A program made the position numbers and the translations under genes. This document shows positions 27,461 to 37,895 of a stretch of DNA of 64,000 nt, piece by piece (positions within the stretch are counted from its first letter, which is position 1; every line of letters starts with the position of its first letter). This DNA comes from Mariniphaga sediminis. Lineage in GTDB: Bacteria > Bacteroidota > Bacteroidia > Bacteroidales > Prolixibacteraceae. Below the pieces are notes generated by a model that searched no databases, was not told the DNA's origin, and saw nothing but the letters and a program-made list of their open reading frames with translations. The DNA lies in assembly GCF_003573545.1 (NCBI RefSeq), contig NZ_QWET01000003.1:62001-126000 (forward strand), given 5' to 3'.

Positions 27461-30400
27461 CTACACATTTTTTGCAAAATCTTTTAACAAACATAAATAA
27501 GCATCCTCAAGGTGAGGAGACACGTTCACTGCATCCTGCGCCGGTTTTTCTTTGGAAAGTACACGCACCTTAATGTTTTCGCCGTCGCGCATGTGGTGCA
27601 CAATCAGTTGTTTGTTGGCAAAGTTGTCGAATTCTTTGGCTGGCAGGGTCATTTGCCAAACAAAACCTTCGCCCATTTTTACCATGTCGCCGGGTGTCCC
27701 GAAATATTTCAGATCGCCCCGGTTTATCACAGCTACCTGATTGCACGAACTGGAAATATCCTCAATGATATGCGTCGAGAAAATTACGATTCGTTCGCGA
27801 CTGAGTTCCACCAGAAGGTTTCTGAAACGGATACGCTCGCGGGGGTCGAGCCCTGCCGTTGGTTCATCTACAATGAGAATGCGCGGCAGGTTAAGCAAAA
27901 TCTGGGCAATACCAATACGTTGTTTCATTCCGCCGGAGAATGAACCTATTTTGTCGTCTTTGCGCTCAAACAGATGTACACTTTTCAGTACGTATTCCAG
28001 TCGTCCTTTTCGCGTGCCGGCATCCCTGATTCCTTTCAGGATAGCCTGGTAGTCGAGAAATTCCCAGGCCGACATATTCTCGTAGGTGCCAAAAGCCTGG
28101 GGCAGGTACCCGATAAGTCCCTGTAACTCTTCCCGGTGTTTCTGGGTGTCGAGGCCGTTGATCCAGATTTTTCCGTAGCTCTGTTCAAGGATTCCGCAGA
28201 TAATGCGCATCATGGTCGATTTTCCTGCGCCATTAGGCCCCAGTAATCCAAACATGCCGGTTTTAATTTCCAAAGAAACGCCGTTCAGCGCCCGGAAAGG
28301 TACTTTACGTTTCCCGATAACAGGGATTTGCCGTACCAGGGTAAAGTACCACCGGCGGAAGGTTGCCAGTCTTCCTTCAATGCGTGCGATGTTCAGGTTT
28401 TTCCGGTGAATGTATTCGCCCGAACTGTAAATAACAAGCAACAATAACCACACAATGCCAGCAAAAATGATCATCCCAATGTTGTCCCAACGCCTGAAAA
28501 AGATAAAAAGAAACAGCGCCGGGACTCCCCAGTAAATTACATTTTTTACGATTCGGTTAACTTTCAGGTAAACAGGTTTTTGGGTTGCTTCAAATTTGTT
28601 GGACATTATCTGTGCAAACGGAACTCTCAGCAGGAACAGGAAGAAATATACAAAATGTGACATGACCCACATCCATACATTGCTTTCAAGATAGAAGAAG
28701 GTGAAATAAATAAGAAATCCGAATAGTGGAACCTGCCACACGAGGTCGTAAAAATCACGTAGTTTCTTGTAATCCTTCAGCAAGCCGGCACGTTCCCTGA
28801 TTTTGATTCCAGCCTTCCATTCACGGGCCAGCCGGCTGTCCCGATCATAGATTTTTACCAGTTTGCGAACCACAATACGGATGGGCTCTTTTTCGTCGAT
28901 GACCCTGGAACTTGCCTGCCTCAGACTGGTGAGCACAAAGGCGGTCACTCCCGGAATAAGAATGACAACCAGCATAAAACTAAGGAGTTGCCACATAAAG
29001 GATTCTACTTCGAAATAAATGTAGATTGTGCCAGCAACGAAGAGTACAATTTGAAGTACTTTCAGTGACCAGTGGAGTGATTTGAGCCAGTTCACGGCAT
29101 TTTCCATCCCGAAATAGAGCGTAGGCACAAAAACCAGGGTAAGCAACGTACTTACCGAAAGGCCTCCGATTACCGTAATAGCGAAAGGCGCCCCAATTGC
29201 CCCAACATATTCCGACTGCCCCATTGCCAGTGGCATCATCGCCACAATGGTTGTGATGGCGGTAATCAGGATAGGTCGTACCCGTGAAAGACCGGCTGTT
29301 ATAAGCGCCCGTGACTTGCGGTATCCGCGTTTTCGAAGGATGTTGGTAAAATCGATTAGGATGATGCCGTTGTTGACCACTACGCCCAGCAAAATAAGAA
29401 ATCCTGTCAGGGTGTTGGCATTGAACAGGCTATTGCCGGTAAATATCAATGCGATAAATGAACCGATGGCAGCCAGGGGGACTGAAAACATCAGTACCAC
29501 CGGTGTTGTAAGCGATTCGAAAACCGAAGCAAGGATCATTAAAATCAGGATAAATGCCGCCCCAATCAGGAAATAAAATTCGGTATACTGATCTTCCTGA
29601 TGAATCACTTCAATTGCCACACCGGAAGGTATTTTGTAGTTACCAACAACCTGATCAATTTCAAGGCGGTAAGCTTCCAGCAGATCTTTTGATTGTTCTG
29701 CTTCAGAAGCAAAGCGGTAAAACAATTCAATCTGTTTTTCCTGATTTACCCGGTTAATGCTTGCCATCCCGTCAGCATATACCAGATCGGCAATATCCTG
29801 CAAATCGTAAGCAGCACCTTCGCTGTTGTTAACCTGGAGCCGCCTCAGGTCTTCAATGGTTTTTTCCTGTTCTTCTTCCTCTTCTGCGAGGTTTTCTTTT
29901 ATGATGATTTCGTATTCTTCAGTTCCCTGCTTAAAGTTGACCCCTGATGTAAATTCACGGGAGAAAGAGCCCAGTTCTGAGGCAATATTGTTCAGGGTTA
30001 ATCCAAACTCAGTAAGCAGAAGCTGATTGAAATAGAGGTGCAGTTCAGGCCGGTCGCTGGCTACACTGATATTAGCGCTTCGTATCGATTCCAGGTTTTC
30101 GATGTAATATTCCAGATCCTCGGCCACCCCTTTCATCACCTCGAAGTCTTCCCCTTTAATTACAATCCGCTCACGGTTTTCACCAATTCCAAGAAAACGG
30201 CTGAAGTTTTCCATTCCGGCGCCTCCGCGGCCACCCCCACGGAAACTGGAACTGGATGCCGGCGCTGAGAGGCTGATTTCAGCCTCCGAAAGTCGGTTAA
30301 TCATGCCTTCTACCTCCGATTTAATTTCGGCAATATTCCGGTCATCGATTTTTTCATAATCTTCCTGCAACACCACTGTAATTATTGCCTCCTCTTCCTG

Positions 30401-32182
30401 GATGTTGGCAATGACATCCTGCCTTTCCTCAATTTCTCCCAGCCGGTTCTCCACTTCGGCCACTACCTTGTCTGTTGCTTCGAGTGTAGAACCGGTTGGC
30501 ATGGTTACATAAACGGAGAACCGCGTTTCTTCCACTTCTTCCAGGTTATTTACACTGATGGCAAGCACAATAAAAATGGTTATAAAAAACAGCACAATGG
30601 CTCCAACAACTGTAGCAGCAGGTGACCGCATGGCGCTTTTGAGCAACAGTACATAAATCTGAATGATGCGGTTATTGGTAGTTACCTTTTCATAAAAAAT
30701 ATTGTGGGAAGATTTTCCTTTCAGAAGAAAGTGTGCTGCCATGGGAATTAGTAACAACGCCACAAACAGCGAGACTGTGAGGGTGGAGATAATGGAAACA
30801 CCTATATGACTCCCCAGCAACTTTATCATATATTCCGAAGAAAAAAGGAAAGGGAGAAATACGGTAACCGTGGTGAGGGTGGCGGCAACAATGGAGCGCC
30901 AAACCTCGGAAGTTCCCTGCACCACCGCTTCGTCGGCCCCATAGCGTTTGCCCGACAGGCGGTAAATGTTTTCCAGAACCACCACGCTGTTGTCGAGCAG
31001 CATTCCAATGGCCAGTACCAGACCTACCAGTGTCAGGCTGTTAATGGAAACATTAAATGCATAAAACAGGTTAAATGCCGTAAACACTGAAACGGGAATG
31101 GCCAGTGCAATGATTGATACAATGCGAATGTTTTTCAGGAACATCCATAAAACGAAAATGGCCAGAAGTCCCCCAATCAGCGCCAGGTTCATAATCTGGT
31201 CGATATTTCTTTCCATGGTTTCGGCCAGGTTGGTTTGTACCACCAACTCTACATCTTTGGATGCCAGTTTTTCGTTCAGCGCCAAAATACGGGCCTGTAC
31301 TTTTTTCGAAAGTTCGATGAGGTTTGCCTGCGAATCGCTTACCAGCATCACGGAAACAGCATCCAGCCCGTTTACACGACTAATGGTTTCTTCCTCTTTT
31401 ACACCAAAAAAAACATCGGCTACATCTTTCAGGTACACTGGCCCATCGGCAACCACAATGTTTTCAATGTCGGTTACCTGTTTGTACTCAGCCGTTACAT
31501 GTACAAAATACTGCTTCTCGTTTTCGTGCAAAAAACCGGTAAAAGTCCGGTTCGACGAATTGGAAGCAACGGCGTTCCGGATTTGAGCCGGTGTGATGCC
31601 GTAAGCCTCACAGGCTCCTTTGTCGTAAGTGATTTCGATGGAACGTTCATTTCCGCCAAATACATTTACCGATGCAATGCCATCAATATTTTCAAACTCA
31701 GCAGCAACCTCCTGGTCTACAATGTTTCGGAGCCGGTCGGTTCCTCCGCTACCCCTCATCTGTAATTCCATGAACTGGTTGCTGAGCTGCCGGATATCAA
31801 CCCGGTTAACTGAAACAATAAAATTTTCGTCAAGGTTATCGGCTGCCTGTTCTATTTTTTCCTGAAGTTTCAGGAATGTGTATTTGAAATTGACATTTTG
31901 GTTGAAGTTAACCTCTATGGTCGCCCTTTGATTATTCAGAAAGGTTTCCATGCTTTCAATTCCTTCCATCGTCCCGATAGCCCCTTCAATGGGAATAACA
32001 GCCTGGTTTTCCATGTAGGTAGGGTCCACTTCGATACGCGAATTGATCTGGACGAATAACATGGGCAACTCGGCATTGGGCATTAGCTCTACCGGCAATT
32101 GTTTGTACGAAACGTACCCAAGCAGGGTAAGCCCCGTAAACAACATGCTGATAAGTATTTTCCTGTTTATGATGAACTTCAT
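27461..32182 (-). CDS. RND efflux pump fused to a six-helix membrane domain and an ABC ATPase
   Basis: A 1573-residue three-part protein. Residues 1 to about 1025 form a complete RND (AcrB-like) pump with 12 helices, two large periplasmic loops, TM4 motif GMLLDNSVVVLENI (near 398) and TM10 motif GVVVNNGIILIDF (near 935), without the TM10 lysine of AcrB. Residues about 1030-1255 add six predicted helices split by a charged cytosolic loop. Residues about 1285-1500 are an ABC ATPase: Walker A GPNGAGKST (near 1315), signature SFSGGMKQR (near 1415), Walker B ILIVDEPTAGLD (near 1440), and switch STH (near 1470). The start overlaps the upstream RND stop by 4 bp. One continuous frame, no stop or junction artefact. 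Predicted inner-membrane exporter subunit using proton motive force and ATP; substrate unknown. Confidence 0.93.
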   Translation of the reverse strand: MKFIINRKILISMLFTGLTLLGYVSYKQLPVELMPNAELPMLFVQINSRIEVDPTYMENQAVIPIEGAIGTMEGIESMETFLNNQRATIEVNFNQNVNFKYTFLKLQEKIEQAADNLDENFIVSVNRVDIRQLSNQFMELQMRGSGGTDRLRNIVDQEVAAEFENIDGIASVNVFGGNERSIEITYDKGACEAYGITPAQIRNAVASNSSNRTFTGFLHENEKQYFVHVTAEYKQVTDIENIVVADGPVYLKDVADVFFGVKEEETISRVNGLDAVSVMLVSDSQANLIELSKKVQARILALNEKLASKDVELVVQTNLAETMERNIDQIMNLALIGGLLAIFVLWMFLKNIRIVSIIALAIPVSVFTAFNLFYAFNVSINSLTLVGLVLAIGMLLDNSVVVLENIYRLSGKRYGADEAVVQGTSEVWRSIVAATLTTVTVFLPFLFSSEYMIKLLGSHIGVSIISTLTVSLFVALLLIPMAAHFLLKGKSSHNIFYEKVTTNNRIIQIYVLLLKSAMRSPAATVVGAIVLFFITIFIVLAISVNNLEEVEETRFSVYVTMPTGSTLEATDKVVAEVENRLGEIEERQDVIANIQEEEAIITVVLQEDYEKIDDRNIAEIKSEVEGMINRLSEAEISLSAPASSSSFRGGGRGGAGMENFSRFLGIGENRERIVIKGEDFEVMKGVAEDLEYYIENLESIRSANISVASDRPELHLYFNQLLLTEFGLTLNNIASELGSFSREFTSGVNFKQGTEEYEIIIKENLAEEEEEQEKTIEDLRRLQVNNSEGAAYDLQDIADLVYADGMASINRVNQEKQIELFYRFASEAEQSKDLLEAYRLEIDQVVGNYKIPSGVAIEVIHQEDQYTEFYFLIGAAFILILMILASVFESLTTPVVLMFSVPLAAIGSFIALIFTGNSLFNANTLTGFLILLGVVVNNGIILIDFTNILRKRGYRKSRALITAGLSRVRPILITAITTIVAMMPLAMGQSEYVGAIGAPFAITVIGGLSVSTLLTLVFVPTLYFGMENAVNWLKSLHWSLKVLQIVLFVAGTIYIYFEVESFMWQLLSFMLVVILIPGVTAFVLTSLRQASSRVIDEKEPIRIVVRKLVKIYDRDSRLAREWKAGIKIRERAGLLKDYKKLRDFYDLVWQVPLFGFLIYFTFFYLESNVWMWVMSHFVYFFLFLLRVPFAQIMSNKFEATQKPVYLKVNRIVKNVIYWGVPALFLFIFFRRWDNIGMIIFAGIVWLLLLVIYSSGEYIHRKNLNIARIEGRLATFRRWYFTLVRQIPVIGKRKVPFRALNGVSLEIKTGMFGLLGPNGAGKSTMMRIICGILEQSYGKIWINGLDTQKHREELQGLIGYLPQAFGTYENMSAWEFLDYQAILKGIRDAGTRKGRLEYVLKSVHLFERKDDKIGSFSGGMKQRIGIAQILLNLPRILIVDEPTAGLDPRERIRFRNLLVELSRERIVIFSTHIIEDISSSCNQVAVINRGDLKYFGTPGDMVKMGEGFVWQMTLPAKEFDNFANKQLIVHHMRDGENIKVRVLSKEKPAQDAVNVSPHLEDAYLCLLKDFAKNV

Positions 32183-35100
32183 GCTCTAAAAATCCCTTTT
32201 ATCCTGTCTAAAATATCATACACGCAGGGGATGACAACCAACGTTAAAAGAGTGGAGGTAACCAGTCCGCCAATGACTGCCAGAGCCATAGGGGAACGCA
32301 GCGACGCACTTTCGCCAAAACCGAAAGTGAGCGGCAACAGGGCCAGCACAGTGGTAATGCTGGTCATAAAAATAGGGCGGATACGTTGCTGCCCGGCCTG
32401 TAAAATGGCTTCCCTTCTGTTCATTCCTTCGCGAATCAGCTGGTTTATCCGGTCAACCAGGATGATGGAGTTGTTAACGGCAATCCCGGCCAGCATAATT
32501 ACCCCAATAAGCGCCATAATGTTGAATGTTTTTCCCAGGGCAAAAAAGATGAGAATGCTCCCCACCACAGCGAGTGGAATGGTAAGCAGTATGGTAAACG
32601 GGTGAATGAGCGATTCGAACTGCGAGGCCATTACCATATAAACCAGAATTACGGAAAGCAACAACGCAAAACCAAGACTGCTCATCGATTCCTGTCTTTT
32701 TTCTTCTTCTCCGGTTACTAAAATCCGGTAGTTGGCGGGCAGCTCGATGGAAGCTGTTTCAAGCCGGATTTTTGCGGCTACCTGGTCCAGGGGTAGACCT
32801 TCGTCCAGGTGGGCAATGACCCGGCCTGTGCGGCTCTGGTTTTTCCGGTGGATTTCTTTGGGTGAAACGCCATAGGAAATATCGGCAATCTCACTGAGCC
32901 TGAATACCTGGGTTCCTGAGGTAATGGTAAGATTGTGAATATCATTCAGCCCTTTTTCCGGAACTTTTATGGTAATGTCCCGCATTTCGCCGCCTTTTTC
33001 CATTTGCCCGGCATTTTTCCCTTCCAGCTGATCCTGTATCTGTGTAATAACGGTGTTGATATCGATATTGTACATTCCTGCCCTGATGCGGTCTACATGT
33101 ACTTCTACCTCAGGTGCGCCGTCTTCAATGGACGTTTGTACATTGAACAAGCCTTCGATGCCCGTCATTTTTTCTTTTACCTGGTTTACGATTGTTTCAA
33201 TTTCGCCGAGATCTTCACCCTTCACCTCCACAACTAAGGGGGCTTCATCGGTACCGAGAATGGATTTCAGGGCGCTTTGTTCTTCGGAGAAACTAACTTC
33301 CAGACCGGAAATATTGTCCGTAAGTTTATCCATTGTTTCAATCACCTGGTCTGTTGATATGGTTGTTTTATCCGTCAGAATAACTTTTATCTGTGCGGTA
33401 TTATCGCCTTCAAAAATGGATGTAACACCGCCCGAGATACTGGTGGACGGTCCGGAATGGGAATAGAGTTTTTCGAGGTTGTCGCCGAGGTATTCCGTTA
33501 AAATCGACTCTATGTTTTTTACGGTTGATTCCGTTCGTTTCAGCTCTGTCCCTTCCTGTAATTTCAGGTTCATGGTAAACTCGCGTGTTTCGGTTCGGGG
33601 CATGAACTCAGCGCCAATCCGGGGCACCAGTAAAAAAGATCCTGCTACAAGAATTACAGCGAGTAAAACAACCACCCACTTTATTTTTAGTATTCTGTCG
33701 AGAAATCGACTGTAGCCTCCCATTTTCAGCGATCGCTTTTTTACCGGCGCTTTTTGGTTTTTGTAAAACCAGTGGTAAAGTGCGGGAATAACAAAAATGG
33801 CCACAAGCAGGGATGAAACCAACGAGAAGGCCACGGTCCAGGCCTGGTCTTTAAATAGCTCACCCGAAGCGCCATGCAGGTACACAATAGGAAGGAAAAC
33901 GATAATGGTGGTGAGGGTGGAGGCTGTAATGGCGCCGCCCACCTCGGCTGTTCCGTTTATCGCAGCATCTTTCACATTCATTCCGTTTTCATGATTGCGG
34001 AAAATATTTTCCAGCACTACAATGGCATTGTCAACCAGCATGCCGGCTCCCAGCGCAAGCCCTCCCAGTGTCATGATATTTATGGTGAGGTCGTTGAAAT
34101 ACATGAGGTTGAACGTGGCAATAATGGAGATGGGAATGGCAATGCTTACAATGAGGGTAGTCCCCAGGCGGCGAAGGAATAGGAAAAGGATAAACACCGC
34201 CAGCAAAATACCGAGCAGGGCTGTGTTTTGTACTTCACCAATAGCGTTGCTAATAAAACGTCCCTGGTTGGTTACCTGCTGCAACGAATACCCCGGAAGG
34301 GCCTTTTCGATGGTGACCAGCGCTTCATTGATTTGCTCTACTGCTTTTACTGTGTTAAACTTGGTTTCCTTGTAAATGGCCAGACCCACGCACCTTTCAC
34401 CGTTAAAATGTACAATGTTGGCGGGTTCTTTATTGCCCAGAGTTACTGTCGCCACATCTCTCAGAAAAACAGGGGCCATTTCCACGCTGCGTTCCCCTTG
34501 GGTTTCAGTTCTCACAGCTTTATATCCTACAATCAGGTTTTCAAAATCTTCTACATCGTTGAGCAACCGGACTCCTTTCACGATGTATTGCAGTCCCATT
34601 TCGCTTATGCGGCCTCCGGACACATTCCGGTTAAAATTTTGAATTCGGGAACTCACCTGGTCGAGTGTCAGTCCCTGCGCTTCGAGGCGATAATGGTCGG
34701 TGTGGATGATTATTTCGCTCTCTTCCTGCCCCGACAGCTCCACCTCAGCCACTCCTTCCAGACGCACCAGTTCATTGCGAATGTAGTTTTCCGCCACTTT
34801 TCTGATTTCATTCATGTCGGTGATTTCGCTGTGCCGAACGGCAATCAGCATCACCGGGGCGGTATTGGGGTCGTGCTGGGTAATCCTCAGGTCATCGATA
34901 TCTGCATTTTGTGTGAGTGCATTCAGCGCTTTCTGAAGGTCAAGAAATGCCTCGTCCATGTCTTTGTTCCAGGCATATTCAACCGTTATTTGTGCCGTTC
35001 CCACTTTTGTAACGGAAGAAACCTGCACCACGTCTGACTGCCGGATGGCCAGCGCTTCGATGTTTTCCACAAACTGTTTTTCCATTTCCTCGGGTGGGCG

Positions 35101-35262
35101 TTCACCCGACTCGATTTCCACAAAAATGCGGGGCGAGTTGAGATCCGGAAACAGGTCAACTCCCAGCTTGTCGAACGAAATGTACCCCAGGAGGATGACT
35201 CCCAGGACAACCATCAGCACGGTAACCGGGTAATTGACAGAAAATTGTGTTAGTTTTTTCAT
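32179..35262 (-). CDS. RND efflux pump inner-membrane subunit
   Basis: A 1027-residue RND family transporter of normal length. Seen: N-terminal helix, porter domains beginning LFPDLNSPRIFVEIE, TM4 GAGMLVDNAIVVLENIF (near residue 407, one Asp followed by Asn where AcrB has Asp-Asp), TM10 GIAVNNSIILVDRI (near 930), and the final helices with SITTVLALLPLTFG. It follows the membrane fusion lipoprotein by 32 bp and overlaps the RND-ABC fusion gene by 4 bp (ATGA). Two RND subunits in one operon suggest a mixed trimer, as in MdtBC; this is inference. Confidence 0.94.
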   Translation of the reverse strand: MKKLTQFSVNYPVTVLMVVLGVILLGYISFDKLGVDLFPDLNSPRIFVEIESGERPPEEMEKQFVENIEALAIRQSDVVQVSSVTKVGTAQITVEYAWNKDMDEAFLDLQKALNALTQNADIDDLRITQHDPNTAPVMLIAVRHSEITDMNEIRKVAENYIRNELVRLEGVAEVELSGQEESEIIIHTDHYRLEAQGLTLDQVSSRIQNFNRNVSGGRISEMGLQYIVKGVRLLNDVEDFENLIVGYKAVRTETQGERSVEMAPVFLRDVATVTLGNKEPANIVHFNGERCVGLAIYKETKFNTVKAVEQINEALVTIEKALPGYSLQQVTNQGRFISNAIGEVQNTALLGILLAVFILFLFLRRLGTTLIVSIAIPISIIATFNLMYFNDLTINIMTLGGLALGAGMLVDNAIVVLENIFRNHENGMNVKDAAINGTAEVGGAITASTLTTIIVFLPIVYLHGASGELFKDQAWTVAFSLVSSLLVAIFVIPALYHWFYKNQKAPVKKRSLKMGGYSRFLDRILKIKWVVVLLAVILVAGSFLLVPRIGAEFMPRTETREFTMNLKLQEGTELKRTESTVKNIESILTEYLGDNLEKLYSHSGPSTSISGGVTSIFEGDNTAQIKVILTDKTTISTDQVIETMDKLTDNISGLEVSFSEEQSALKSILGTDEAPLVVEVKGEDLGEIETIVNQVKEKMTGIEGLFNVQTSIEDGAPEVEVHVDRIRAGMYNIDINTVITQIQDQLEGKNAGQMEKGGEMRDITIKVPEKGLNDIHNLTITSGTQVFRLSEIADISYGVSPKEIHRKNQSRTGRVIAHLDEGLPLDQVAAKIRLETASIELPANYRILVTGEEEKRQESMSSLGFALLLSVILVYMVMASQFESLIHPFTILLTIPLAVVGSILIFFALGKTFNIMALIGVIMLAGIAVNNSIILVDRINQLIREGMNRREAILQAGQQRIRPIFMTSITTVLALLPLTFGFGESASLRSPMALAVIGGLVTSTLLTLVVIPCVYDILDRIKGIFRA

Positions 35263-35294
35263 TGCAAACCTTTCTTATGGTTGTCCGGGAACTC

Positions 35295-36353
35295 CTACCG
35301 GATGATCTTAACTTTTGAATCGTCGCGAAGAGTTTCAAAGCCTTTGATAATGAGCCGGTCATTTGGCTGCAGGCCTTCCACCACTTCCACATAATCCTGG
35401 TTTTCAATTCCGGTTGTTATCCAGCGATCGTCCGCCGCACTGTTTCTGCCTACCACAAACACATACTTTCCACGGCCTCCTGTCATAATAATATCTTTTG
35501 GGATTACGATGGCGCTGTCTTTCCGGGCAGTAATAATATCGCACTTTACAAACATCCCGGGACGTAATTTTAATTCCGGGTTATTGATTTCAATTTTTCC
35601 CGGGAAGGTGCGGGTTTCAGTGCTGATGGCCGGTGAAAGCTCCGTTACTTTCCCTTTCAGCGTATCTTCAGGAAGGGTATAGTTTGTTATAAGTACATCC
35701 TGTCCCAGCTTTACTTCCGAAATGTTTTTTTCGGGAAGGTTCATGTTCATGTACATTTGGGTGTAGCTCATGAGGGTAACCATGTGGGAGCCGGATGCCA
35801 CCCGCGTTTCTTCTGTGTAGTAAGGCAATTCTGTAATGACACCGGAAAAGGGGGCCGTGATATTCATTTTGTCCAGTTGAATCCGGGCATTTTCGAAATT
35901 GTAGCGTGCATTGGTTTTCGACACTTCCGAATTTCGTAGTTCGCGCAGGGTAACTCCGCCCTTTTCGTATAATGATTTTTGTTTCTCATATTCCTGTTCT
36001 GAGATTTCGAGGTTTAGTTTCACCGCATCCGGGGCCAGGTTGTTCTCATATTCCTCGTTTTCAAAATGGATGATGGTTTGTCCTTTTTGTACCCGGTCGC
36101 CCAGCTTAAAAGTCCTGCCGGTTGCCGGATTGGTTTGCAAAAAGTAGTCGCCGGCCATCTCCGAATTCATGACCACTTCTGAGGTGGCATTTACCGTTCC
36201 GGTAGTATTTACGAATTGCTGAATATCCTGAAGTTTGATGTCTTCAATGGAAACCGGAACGGCTAATTCGGTACTTTCAGATTGGCTCTGGTTGTTGCAG
36301 GCTGCAAGGACTGCCACAAGGATGAGGAGCGGAATGAATCTTATATTTTTCAT
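35295..36353 (-). CDS. RND-type membrane fusion lipoprotein (HlyD/AcrA family)
   Basis: A 352-residue periplasmic adaptor. Lipobox LAAC (Cys19 or Cys20) predicts a lipid anchor. Domain order is typical: membrane-proximal strands, a lipoyl-type half (VVMNSEMAGDYFLQTN, then GDRVQKGQTIIHFENE), a short helical hairpin (about 95-150), the second lipoyl half (ITAPFSGVITELPYY), a beta-barrel (KLGQDVLITNY), and a C-terminal domain ending VEGLQPNDRLIIKGFETL. It bridges the inner-membrane pumps and the TolC-type protein encoded just upstream. Confidence 0.93.
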   Translation of the reverse strand: MKNIRFIPLLILVAVLAACNNQSQSESTELAVPVSIEDIKLQDIQQFVNTTGTVNATSEVVMNSEMAGDYFLQTNPATGRTFKLGDRVQKGQTIIHFENEEYENNLAPDAVKLNLEISEQEYEKQKSLYEKGGVTLRELRNSEVSKTNARYNFENARIQLDKMNITAPFSGVITELPYYTEETRVASGSHMVTLMSYTQMYMNMNLPEKNISEVKLGQDVLITNYTLPEDTLKGKVTELSPAISTETRTFPGKIEINNPELKLRPGMFVKCDIITARKDSAIVIPKDIIMTGGRGKYVFVVGRNSAADDRWITTGIENQDYVEVVEGLQPNDRLIIKGFETLRDDSKVKIIR

Positions 36354-36372
36354 TTTATACTATTTTGCTGGA

Positions 36373-37875
36373 TTATTGATTGTTTTCGTCTAAGTAAAGT
36401 TCGGATGGGAGGATGGATTGATTGGTTTCAAAGTCGTACAAACTTTGAATTTTCAGGTTCAGCAATTCAATTTTATAATTGATAAGCGCCTGTGCATAGG
36501 CAATTTTCCTTTCTGAAAGCTGTGTCTGATACAGGTTGAGATCCATTCCGGTGAGGTCGCCGTTTTCGTACCGTTCGAGGTTGATTTCATATGTCAGTTC
36601 GGCATTGGTCTGGCTTTGTTCTGCAATTTCAATCTGGCCCAACTGGTTTTGCAGGTTTCTGAAAGCTTGCCTGATTCCTATTATGATTTGATTTTGTTCA
36701 TCGGAATAATTCAGCTTTTGCGACTCAATGGCAGCCTCCTGTGCGGCAATGCGGGCTTTTTTCTCGCCCCAGTCGAACAGCGGAATGTTGAAACTTACGG
36801 CTACCGAAGGGCTGTTGGTTGGAGCGTCAAAAATCTGGTCGAGGTTGGGGTTGTCGCCCGAAATACCGAGGCGGAGGTTTACATCGCCACGGAATTCATT
36901 TTGCGATTTGGTCCGAATCAAATCAAACTGCCCGTTTTCAATCTCGATTTCGCGCTGCCTTAATTCCATGCGCGATTCAAGCCCGGTCTCAATGGCTTTT
37001 TCCAAATCAACCCGGACCGGGTTCATCGCCACATCGGCCAAAATGGAAAAATCTTCGTACAGGTCCATCCCCAGATACAGTTTTAGCTGGTCTTTGGCGT
37101 TCTCAAACGAGACCTCCCGGTTCTGTAAGGTGGATTTGGAAGTAGCCAGGTTGAGCTCGGCCTGGTACAATTCCTCCCTGGCTGCCAACCCGGCCTCCAC
37201 TTTGTTTTTGATAATTTCGTAACTTTTTTGAGTGTTTGCCAGTTCTTCCTTTGCAATGTTCAGGTTCATCTGAGCCATATACACATTGTAAAAGAACTCG
37301 GTAACATTCCGCTCCAGGTTCAGCCGCTGGATGGCGTAACTGATGTTGGCATTTTCAAAACTCAGCTCCAGCTCTTTCAGTTCCAGCTTTTGCCTGTTGT
37401 AGGTAAAAATGGGTTGGTTAAAGTTAAGGTACAGGTTGTTGTAAAAAACCTGGCTTTCGGAATCGGTAGCGTCCGAAAAATTGCTTTGCCATCCGAACTC
37501 GTTGGTAAGTGAAAGGGTACCGTCGGTTAAAAGTATGGGTTGCTCAACCCTGAAGAGGGCATTGGTTTGAAAATTTTCGTTGGTGTACCACTGCGACACC
37601 CGGTTGTCGAAACGGCGGTTACGGCTAAACCCGACGGGTGAAACATCGAGCGAAAAACGCGACTTGAGGGCGGCCCGCTGTGCTTCCAGGTTTTTTTGGA
37701 ATTGCTCTAAGTTTAGCATCGAGCGTTTCAGGTCGGGGCTTCCGGTTTCGGCCACTGAAATGGCCTTGTTGAGGGTGAGGATTTCCTGGGCATTGATTGC
37801 CGGAATAATAAAAAGGAGCAGAGAAACTCCAAAAAATATTTTCAAACGCTGTGTCAATTTCCTGAGTGGATTCAT
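36373..37875 (-). CDS. TolC family outer-membrane efflux protein
   Basis: A 500-residue outer-membrane channel protein with signal peptide (about 1-29, ending INAQ). It contains two long helical repeats typical of TolC (LTLNKAISVAETGSPDLKRS near the start, and a second QREIEIENGQFDLIRTKSQNEFRGDVNLRLGISG block), and ends with a long coiled coil (ISIDWGEKKAR-like region and the NGDLTGMDLNLYQTQL motif). The gene lies between the ABC permease/M1-like gene and the fusion lipoprotein gene, with 20 bp or less on either side. It gives the exporter its outer-membrane exit. Confidence 0.92.
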   Translation of the reverse strand: MNPLRKLTQRLKIFFGVSLLLFIIPAINAQEILTLNKAISVAETGSPDLKRSMLNLEQFQKNLEAQRAALKSRFSLDVSPVGFSRNRRFDNRVSQWYTNENFQTNALFRVEQPILLTDGTLSLTNEFGWQSNFSDATDSESQVFYNNLYLNFNQPIFTYNRQKLELKELELSFENANISYAIQRLNLERNVTEFFYNVYMAQMNLNIAKEELANTQKSYEIIKNKVEAGLAAREELYQAELNLATSKSTLQNREVSFENAKDQLKLYLGMDLYEDFSILADVAMNPVRVDLEKAIETGLESRMELRQREIEIENGQFDLIRTKSQNEFRGDVNLRLGISGDNPNLDQIFDAPTNSPSVAVSFNIPLFDWGEKKARIAAQEAAIESQKLNYSDEQNQIIIGIRQAFRNLQNQLGQIEIAEQSQTNAELTYEINLERYENGDLTGMDLNLYQTQLSERKIAYAQALINYKIELLNLKIQSLYDFETNQSILPSELYLDENNQ

Positions 37876-37895
37876 ATTTTTGACAATTTATTGTT

